Source: Leucosporidium creatinivorum (lineage: Eukaryota; Basidiomycota; Microbotryomycetes; Leucosporidiales; Leucosporidiaceae). From it: a stretch of 64,000 bases of DNA. Under the pieces are notes generated by a model. It saw only the letters and a program-made list of their open reading frames with translations. It ran no database searches and was not told where the DNA came from. This document shows positions 53,856-64,000 of the stretch, piece after piece; position 1 is the stretch's first letter; every line of letters begins with the position of its first letter. The stretch spans positions 1,429,425 through 1,493,424 of the forward strand of contig BCKL01000002.1 of the NCBI GenBank assembly GCA_001600635.1, in the 5' to 3' direction. A program made the position numbers and the translations under genes.

Positions 53856-55497
53856 ATGGACGGTCCTTACTCCTTCCCCACTCAACGATTGGAGGCTCTC
53901 ACTGGTTAGCCTTCACTTCACTCTGGTACAGAGCACAAAGCACGACACTGACATCGCCTCCCTCGTCGCTCAGATCCCTCAAACACTCCCCTCGTCCTCG
54001 TCGCTTGTGGTAAGTTTACTCTGTAGCAGATCATAGAACTACAACTAACTCTATACACTCTACTACAGGCTCCTTCTCTCCCCTCACCTTTCTCCACCTC
54101 CGCATGTTCGAAGTGAGCCCTTCGCATCTCTCGCTCGCGTCCCCACACCCGATTCCTCCCTTTTTCCTCCTCTTTACTCCTTACTAACCCCCTCTCGTAA
54201 CTCTGCTACCAACAGATGGCAAAGGACAACGCCCGCCTCCACACCCCCTTCACCGTAATCGGCGGCTACCTCTCACCCGTCTCTGATCGATACGCCAAAC
54301 TCGGGCTCGCCTCGTCGGCGCATAGGATCAACATGTGTCAACTAGCGGTGCAAGATACCTCTGAATGGATCAGCGTGGATCCTTGGGAGGCGAGGCAGGA
54401 GGAGTATACACCCACGGCTCAGGTGTTGGACCATTTTGATCATGAGTTGAATACCGTGCGAGGGGGAGCGGATTGCTTGGTGCAGGATCCGGTGACGGGA
54501 GAGACGAGGGTCGAGAAGAGGAGGATCAAGATCGTCTTGCTTGCTGGGTCCGACTTGATCTTGACCATGAGTGAGCCCGGGGTTTGGGCCGAGAAGGATG
54601 TGAGTTGCGTTTCGCGTCTCTTCGGCGATGTTGCAGGGGAGAGGGGGGGATAGCTGACAGGACGACTACGTTGAACAGCTCCACCACATCCTCGGTCGTT
54701 ACGGCTGCTACATCATCGAACGCTCGGAATCAGAGCTCGACCAATCCATCTTCTCGTCCTCGTCGGTCCACTCGCGCTCGCCTTTGGCGCTGTATCGCAG
54801 TAACATTCATATGGTGCGTCTTTACTTCCCTTCCTCCTCCTACATCCCCCACTCCCTTCACACGCTTCCCGCCGATCCCTCCCCCGACCGAGACCGAGAC
54901 CGAGCGCCGGCTGACACCTTTCCTCCGTTCTTACTCTCCGATTACACATCGAACCAGGTCGACCAACTCGTTCGGAACGACGTCTCGTCTACCAAGGTCA
55001 GGATGTTCTTGCGCAAGGGGATGAGCGTGCAGTATTTGATTCCTGGTGAGTTATCGTGCCCGTCCTCTGGTCGAGGGGCCGAGGGTGGGGAAAGCGCCGA
55101 GCGGAAGTGTCGGAAGCGGAGAAGGAGAAGGAGAGCGAGTGAGCTGACCATCTATCTCTCCCTCTCTCTCTGGTCGACGTGTTGGATCAAACAGGCGTCG
55201 TCATCAAATACATCAAGCGTCACGGGCTGTACGTCCTCCTCTCCTTCCCTCCCTCTCCCTCTCCCTTGCCCCTCCCCTCCCCTTGCCAGCGCTGACCCCA
55301 CCTCTGCCCCTCGAAACAGCTACCGCACAGCCGACCGACGGCCCGGGGATCCCTCCTCCTCCTCTGCTGCGCCTTCCCCGGCACCTTCAGCAGCACCAGA
55401 GGAAGCCGAGAGGGAGAGGGAGAGGGAACGGGACAGGGAAAGGGGAGAGAGAGAGGGACAGGGACAGGGACAGGGACAGGTCGGGATGGAGGTGTAG
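53856..55497 (+). CDS. NMA1: Nicotinamide/nicotinate mononucleotide adenylyltransferase
   Basis: Makes NAD+ (or deamido-NAD+) from ATP and NMN (or NaMN), the shared last adenylation of the de novo and salvage routes. It starts MDGPYSFPTQRLEALTDPSN, then PLVLVACGSFSPLTFLHLRM, the nucleotidyltransferase G-(T/S)-F-x-P-x-T-x-x-H-L signature, assembled across two introns. Then VIGGYLSPVSDRYAKLGLAS, AHRINMCQLAVQDTSEWISV, IKIVLLAGSDLILTMSEPGV and LHHILGRYGCYIIERSESEL. The ISSTxxR-type end is VSSTKVRMFLRKGMSVQYLI, then PGVVIKYIKRHGLYR. A tail of about 60 residues is Ser/Ala/Pro-rich, then Arg/Glu-repetitive, then Gly/Gln-repetitive, ending at TAG 55495-55497; its exon edge is less sure. About seven introns. 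Confidence 0.92.
55422..55490 (+). repeat. Low-complexity purine-rich repeat
   Basis: Near-tandem GAGAGG and GGGACA hexamers, at the 3' end of the NMN adenylyltransferase coding region. They encode Arg/Glu/Asp and then Gly/Gln pairs. Such a repeat is prone to length change between strains. Confidence 0.7.
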
Positions 55498-55755
55498 AGA
55501 GGGATGGAGGAGCGCCTGGTGCGTTTTGATGGGTGGGTGGTGGTGGTGGTGAGAGGGTGGTAGAAAGGATGGGTTCGACTCCTTCTCCCCCCCTTTGCTC
55601 GGTCGGTTTTTGCTTTCTCGGCTTGTACAGTTAGACGCTTTCGAGATGCTTGTTTTTTAGTAGTTTTTAGTGCCCCTTCACAATGATACAAGAAGCGCTC
55701 TCGAGCTGCTCGATTTGACCTCAAGGGCTCAGATCGAAGAACGGTGTTCTGGCAG

Positions 55756-55826
55756 ATGCCGAACCTTGCCTTCTCGCCAATGCCCTCCCCGCCGTCGTCC
55801 TCGTCCGCTTCTTCGCTCTCCTCCCC

Positions 55827-55865
<39 letters not shown>

Positions 55866-57457
55866 GATCTCAGTCCACCCTCCTGCACCTCTGTACATCC
55901 GTCTCCTCCCCCCCGTGGCCCTGCTCTTGCTCCTGCCATTAGGCTTGATGCTCGCCCTCTCCGTCTCGCGCAACGCTCTCCTCACCACTTTGGCCAGCGT
56001 ACTGCCCGTCATGGTCTTGTCCAAGTTTGTCAGGCCCGTCAGGTATTACGTTAGGTTGACGGCGTTCCTACTGGGTACGTTTGGGCTACATCTCTCCCTC
56101 CCAACGCGCGTCCCTCCCCTCCCCTCCCTATCGCTCGCTAACCTCTCCTCTCCGCCGCTCGCTCGCAGGCCTAGGAACCTGTTCCGCCCTCGGCGTCTTC
56201 GTCTCCATCGTGCTCTCCCTCGTAGGCCAATCCAAGAACATCAACTACGTCGTCGCGCGCTCGTTTCATGGCCTTGTAGCTCCCCTCGCTGGATGGAGGT
56301 TTACTGTTGAAGGCGAGGAGCATCTGACCGAGAGGGAGGGTCCGGCCGTGGTGATTGGGAATCATCAGACCATGATTGATATCCTTTGTGAGTTGTTTTG
56401 CTCATTCTGGTGCTGCAGGAGCAGGGGAGGAGGAGGAGGAAGGAGGGAGGATGAGAGGGGGGGTGGTGGGGACGGACTTGCTCGCCCGCTTCCTTTATGC
56501 CCAAGACCACTCGCTGACCAACACTCCACCACTCCACGCAGACCTCGGCCGCATCTTCCCCAAAGGCGCCTCCATCATGGCCAAGAAGGAGCTCCAATTC
56601 ACGCCCTTGCTCGGGCAGTTCATGACCCTCTCGAACGCCGTGTTTGTCAATAGGAGCAAGAGGGCCGATGCGGTGGCGATTTTTGCAAAGGTCGCCGAGA
56701 CGATGAAGAGGAAGGCGGTGAGTGTTTGGTCTTGCTCTCCTCCCTCCTGAAGGTAGAGGCTCGGCGAGGGAGGCTCGGCGCCCGCTTCTTCGCGCTGCAG
56801 CTCGCTAACTCCCTCACCCTCTCCCTCCACACCTACACACTGCACACAACAGCTCTCGCTCTTCATCTTCCCCGAAGGCACCCGTTCCGCCTCGCCCGTC
56901 CCCTCCATGCTGCCTCTCAAGAAGGGCGCCTTCCACCTCGCCGTCCAAGCCCAACTGCCCATCATCCCCATTGTGTGCGAGAACTATGCGCATCTCTACT
57001 CGAGCAAGATGGGCAGGTTCGAGGGAGGGGAGTTGGTCATTCGAGGTGAGTCGCGCGCGCCGCGCCGCGCCGCTCGCTCTGGCCTCGCTCGAGGATGGGA
57101 GGTGCGCCGAGCTGATCCTTGCCCCTTGCCCCTTGCCCTTCTCTGTCACTTCTTCCGCTCGCTACGCCCATCCCCCTCCCCTCGACTCGCTTCTCTGGCA
57201 ACACCACAACCCCAGTCCTCCCCCCCATCCCAACCCTCGGCCTCACCTCCTCCTCTGAAGACATCACCGCCCTAGTGGATCGCACGCGGTCGTTGATGCT
57301 CGAGGCGGTCGAGGAGCTGGGGAGGAGGAGGGAGGAGGTCAGGAGGTTGGAGGGCGTGTTTGATAAAAGTGAGGGAGGGGGTGGAGCCAGGGGAGAGAGG
57401 AGGAGGCAGAGCGAGGAGGAGAGGAGGCCGCTTACTGGTGCTGGGGAGAGGGAATAG
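55756..57457 (+). CDS. SLC1: 1-acyl-sn-glycerol-3-phosphate acyltransferase
   Basis: Adds the second acyl chain to lysophosphatidic acid, giving phosphatidic acid, at the ER or lipid-droplet membrane. It starts MPNLAFSPMPSPPSSSSASS, then an Ala run, two hydrophobic stretches ([20 protein letters not shown] and a second near 56040-56240) and the acyltransferase motifs. These are motif I NHQTMID (His-x4-Asp), the block IFPKGASIMAKKELQFTPL, LSNAVFVNRSKRADAVAIF and motif III FIFPEGTRSASPVPSMLPLK, then LPIIPIVCENYAHLYSSK. The tail is Glu/Arg-rich. TAG is at 57455-57457. Four introns fit. The ATG follows directly on a CAG, so a 5'UTR intron may end right at it. Length and motifs are normal. Confidence 0.92.
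55830..55866 (+). repeat. GCA trinucleotide repeat
   Basis: About eleven to twelve tandem GCA codons in the N-terminal part of the acyltransferase gene, coding for alanine. A microsatellite inside a coding exon, likely variable in length. Confidence 0.85.
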
Positions 57458-58153
57458 GGAGGGAAGGAGGGGAAGAGTGGAGCGGAGGGAAGGGAAGGAG
57501 GCGATGCGTGGAGGCAAGAGGGGATCGGCGAGGCGTGTTTCTTAGATTTCTCGGCGCGGCGGAGGGATGCTGGACAGGACAGGAGGGAGGGCTCGGACTG
57601 CAGAACAGACAAGAGCAGGTGTAGATAGAGCGATCCAACATGCACAGAAACGACCAAAGAAGTTAGTACAGCATGCTTGTGCTTTGGGTCCGACTTTCGG
57701 CGAGCGAAAGGTGAGAGGCGAGAGGTGGACGAGCTCGGCGATGGCTGCTTGGGTTTTGAAGGGTAGTCGTGGGGCGTCGTACAGCTGCGAGGGACCCAGC
57801 AAGCGCCTCACGTATACAGTAGAGCACGTCGAATGTACTTCAGCTTCAGTTGCTCCCGCTGGATATGGAATAGCCGCCCGCGCCGATAAGAAGTCGGATG
57901 CTCTAAGCCCTCCTCTCCTGAATGCACGACAGTACGGAGCCGTCTGTTTCGCCCTCGGGATCGGTAGAGAAGGTGTTTGGAAGACTATAGCCACCTACTC
58001 GGGTGCATGGCGAGGTCTGACAGCGCCTCAGCGAGCCGACCGAGCTGCTCCGCCGAGCTCAGGCTGGCCTCTCGACTCTGCTTCGTCCTCGCTAAACAGT
58101 TGCTGAATACGATACATGGCTTATAAACTATGAACAAAACTACACACCCCAGC
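57458..58153. other. Convergent region with overlapping open frames, no gene assigned
   Basis: 696 bases between two converging genes. A plus-strand frame of about 180 codons (57567-58106) and a minus-strand frame of about 150 codons (57542-57994) overlap. Neither resembles a known protein or has introns like its neighbours, so both are probably chance frames in GC-rich DNA. Confidence 0.45.
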
Positions 58154-61232
<3,079 letters not shown>

Positions 61233-61882
61233 GGTTGAGGTTGTGGCAAGAGAGCAAGCTGTGAATCGTCGCTCTTTCTAGTTGAGCTTCGGATGGCCTG
61301 CGACACGAGCAGCGCAAAGGATCAGCCGGCGGCGGCTCTCTGGCTTTCGGTCTTCTTGTACGCTCTGGATCGCTTTCGCGCATCGTCCATTACATCACGT
61401 GTTTAACATCGATGCCGCTGACCTGGACCAAGCCGCGGTTCTGCAGCTTCCTCGGCGGCTGAGGTAGAACCCGGACAGGGGTCAACGCCGAGGAGGTTTC
61501 TGCATGGTGAGAGGGTCTGTACACGTCCCTTTTTTCTCGGCCAATACTGAGAATGAAGAGCTGGGAGCTGTAGTGTTGTACAGAGCTGCGAGCACTTCGT
61601 GTCGCCCAATTTGGCAAGCAGCCCCTTCTACTGCTCTAAGCGGAGGGCAGTCTGACTGAAGCGGCTGGCTGCCAACTTTCTCGCTCCTACACAATACTCG
61701 TTTATTCCTTTGACCCCTCGCACCCAATCAGCACTCTATCCAGTGAGTACCTGTACACCTATCTGCCCTGCAGCCCTTCCCGTACAGCTTCAAGCTGCTG
61801 GGCAGAGCTTGAAATGCCGGGCCAGCTCATTGACGATCTATTCTTCGTTATCCTCCCTGCCTCTCTGCGCTCACCTACAGAC
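61233..61882. promoter_or_regulatory. Divergent intergenic region, phenol hydroxylase / quinone reductase
   Basis: 650 bases between outward-facing starts of two genes in related chemistry. A GTGAGT donor at 61743 and a CTACAG acceptor ending at 61880 mark a likely 138-base intron in the leader of the reductase gene, ending two bases before its ATG. Confidence 0.55.
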
Positions 61883-63596
61883 ATGCCTGCCGCCAAGATT
61901 GCCATCATCTACTCGTCGACCTAGTGCGTTTGCTTCGCCTACTTCTCTACACCTTCGGTCCGCGACCTAACGCTCGCCCTTTTGCAGTGGTCACGTCCGC
62001 GTAGGTCTATCGACGGAACCTTACGTCTCTCCATTACGATGCACACCATCATCCCGCTGCTCTCTCGGACAGCGCCATCGCCGTGAAGTTCTGTGCGGGC
62101 ACCTTTGCACGTTTCGGAGCACGACTTGGAGTGGGGAAGCAAGCCAGCGGCCGCTGGGACTCGGAGTGCTGACCAGACTATCTTGTAACCTTCACAGACT
62201 CTCGCTGAGGCCATCGCCGAGGCATCCAAGGCCACCGGCGCCCAGGTCGACCTGTTCCAGTTCCCCGAGATCCTCTCGGATGAGGTTCTCGCCAAGATGC
62301 ACGCTGCCGTGAGTTTCTAATTGTTCTGCACTCAATCACTACGAGCTGACTCGGCTCTACCATGCAGCCCAAGGCCGACTACCCCATCATCAAGCCCGAT
62401 GACCTCAAGAACTACGACGGCTTCCTCTTCGGAATCCCCACCAGGTTCGTCCTGCGCGTTCACCTACATCTACCGAGCTCGCCACTAATTTTTTCAACTC
62501 CTCGACAACAGGTACGGACGCGCCGTCGGAGCCGCTTCGGCCTTCTTCGATGCTACCGGAGGTCTCTGGGCTACCGGCGCCCTCGTCGGCAAGTTCGGGT
62601 GAGTTTCCTCCTCCCCCCTTGACTCTCAGATCTCGGCTGACACTCTGCACCTCACAGAGGTATCTTCACTTCGTCGGCCTCGCAGCACGGAGGACAGGAG
62701 ACCACCGCTCTCACCACCATCCCCTTCTTCGCTCACCACGGAATCTCTTACGTCCCGATCGGTGAGCTCTCCCACTTCTAGTCCAGCCTGAAGCATCACT
62801 GACTTCTTCTCTCCCTCTCGACTGCAGGTTTCGGAGCTAGCCAGCTTTCCGACAACACCGAGATCGTAGGAGGTTCCGCTTACGGCGCCGCCGCCATCGC
62901 TGGAGGTGATGGATCCCGTGGACTCACCGAGAAGGAGCTCGCTGTCGCTGCCTACCAGGGCAAGTCGTTCGCCGAGCACGTCGGAATCTTCGTCGCCGGC
63001 AAGGCTTTGTAAGTCTTCGAAATCGCATCGCCGAACCCGAAGCTTTGAGTACTCGAGCTGTCGGTCGGTCTTGAGAAGCTAGGGAGATGGAGAGGGGTTG
63101 TGTAGACTCATTGTGCTCTAATACACCCCTGTCTACTCGCTACCTCGCTCTCGTATCGTCCGCCTTCGCGAGCCACTCGCTGACGATTTCCCTCGCTCTC
63201 TCGTGCAGCCTCGCCGCCGCCGCTCAAGAGGCTTCGGTACCCATCGCTGCGCACGCTCTCCCTACCTCGGCTGCCGCTGCCACCACCTGTGCGTTGCTCG
63301 CCTCCGTTCTCCATTCCCTCTGGCTTGGCGCTAACTCTCATCTCGCACCTCCAGCCGAGGCCGCCCCCTACGAGGTCAACGACAAAGACGCTGCTCCCGC
63401 CACCACCGAGACCGCTCCCACCGCTGGAGCTCTCACCGGCGCCGCCCCCGCAACCACCACCACTGCCCCTGCCCCGGTCGCCGCCGCCGAGCCCGAGAAA
63501 GCCACTCCTGCCGCCTCGACTCCCGCTCCCAAGCAGCAGAAGAAGAAGGGCGGATTCTTTGGATGCTGCGGAAAGGCTGAGCACTACGATGAGTAG
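61883..63596 (+). CDS. NAD(P)H:quinone oxidoreductase, WrbA/Pst2/Ycp4 family
   Basis: A flavodoxin-like FMN enzyme that reduces quinones by two electrons and so avoids semiquinone radicals. It starts MPAAKIAIIYSSTYGHVRTL (FMN phosphate loop), then AEAIAEASKATGAQVDLFQF, KPDDLKNYDGFLFGIPTRYG, FFDATGGLWATGALVGKFG, the SASQHGGQETTALTTIPFFA block typical of WrbA, and HHGISYVPIGFGASQ. After the flavodoxin domain an Ala/Thr/Pro-rich linker of about 90 residues leads to QQKKKGGFFGCCGKAEHYDE, a Lys patch plus a Cys pair that suggests palmitoylation and membrane attachment, as reported for yeast Ycp4. TAG is at 63594-63596. About seven introns, one with only 13 coding bases beside it. Confidence 0.92.
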
Positions 63597-63925
63597 AGTG
63601 TTCTGCTTGGCGGAAGGGAAGAGAGGGAAGGAGAGAGAGGATCGTCGTTCTTGGTTCGCGCTTAGCTGCTCATAGAGCTTAATGATGGGAACTGCACGAG
63701 TCTGCAAAACGAGGTGTTGTACTAGAGTCGTCGGTGCGAGAAGACATTCTTTGCGAGAAGGCCTTGCAAATCTGCTCTGATAGGCTGCTTGCATTCGGCT
63801 GCTCGAGCATCGTCCCCGAGCAGCTCTCTAATACAACCGCTAGCTTACACAAATACTCTAGCTGGCAACGTCGTCTAGCCTCCGTGACACAACAGCTTGC
63901 GCGCCCAGCCTTCTACGCCTCCAGC
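63597..63925. other. Intergenic region, no gene seen
   Basis: 329 bases after the quinone reductase gene. No frame, repeat or RNA gene was recognised; it should hold a 3' end and, if the next call is right, a promoter. Confidence 0.35.
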
Positions 63926-64000
63926 ATGTCCGACTCGCTCGGTCAGATCCGTCGATCCTGCTCAGACTTCCTTAGCGAATTCGGATGCTCGCTTTTCCGC
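63926..64000 (+). CDS. Possible start of a further gene, cut by the window edge
   Basis: An ATG after a pyrimidine-rich leader opens MSDSLGQIRRSCSDFLSEFG and stays open to the edge. Too short to identify. It could also be a chance frame. Confidence 0.3.
   Translation, partial: MSDSLGQIRRSCSDFLSEFGCSLFR

Noticed and set aside
57542-58106. Overlapping plus and minus frames of about 180 and 150 codons in a convergent gap
   Set aside because: No family resemblance and no introns. The two frames cover the same bases, so at most one could be real and probably neither is.

Overview
This is a stretch of fungal nuclear DNA. It is GC-rich and gene-dense, with short introns (mostly about 50-120 bases, GT-AG, usually with a CTGAC or CTAAC branch site). 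Together with protein features such as an RMD5-type GID subunit, a TTC27/Emw1 TPR protein, IES6, UNC93-like and NCS1 transporters, this points to a basidiomycete. A red-yeast or related Pucciniomycotina genome is a guess from style only. I saw no transposon, rRNA or tRNA gene and no CRISPR array. Introns were placed by eye from splice sites and family alignments, so exon edges are approximate. || Layout: 1-5.9 kb holds aspartate-semialdehyde dehydrogenase (its start codon is just off the left edge), a CUE-domain ER protein, an HDHD2-type phosphatase and mitochondrial ATP synthase subunit d. 6.1-14.2 kb is one large Dicer gene with both RNase III domains. 14.7-17.2 kb has the INO80 subunit IES6 and an F-box-like protein. 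17.8-30 kb is a transport and scavenging region: a secreted TupA-like binding protein, a Fur-type NCS1 permease, an alpha/beta hydrolase, a Zn nucleoside/base deaminase and a cytosine-purine permease. || Between the hydrolase and the deaminase (24.19-26.26 kb) lies a collapsed duplicate of the Dicer-IES6 region. It keeps PAZ and RNase IIIa pieces of Dicer and the N-terminal part of IES6, in the same order and strand as the originals. || 30.5-38 kb: aldehyde dehydrogenase, TTC27/Emw1 and RMD5. 38.3-46.1 kb: an unrecognised protein with seven predicted membrane spans, a 2-kb gene-empty gap and a seven-span MHYT-domain sensor. 46.3-57.5 kb: an UNC93-like transporter divergent from an NtaA-type flavin monooxygenase, an ankyrin-like repeat protein, NMN adenylyltransferase and 1-acylglycerol-3-phosphate acyltransferase. 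58.2-63.6 kb: phenol 2-monooxygenase divergent from a WrbA/Pst2-type quinone reductase. A further gene may start at 63926. || Working together: three divergent pairs look functionally matched: deaminase with cytosine permease, flavin monooxygenase with transporter, and phenol hydroxylase with quinone reductase. The observations most worth following are the decayed Dicer copy (with an Asp-to-Gly change in a catalytic motif and uneven identity to its parent), the fungal MHYT sensor, the tungstate-binding-like secreted protein, and an extended TCGGCGCTGAC motif that recurs inside introns.
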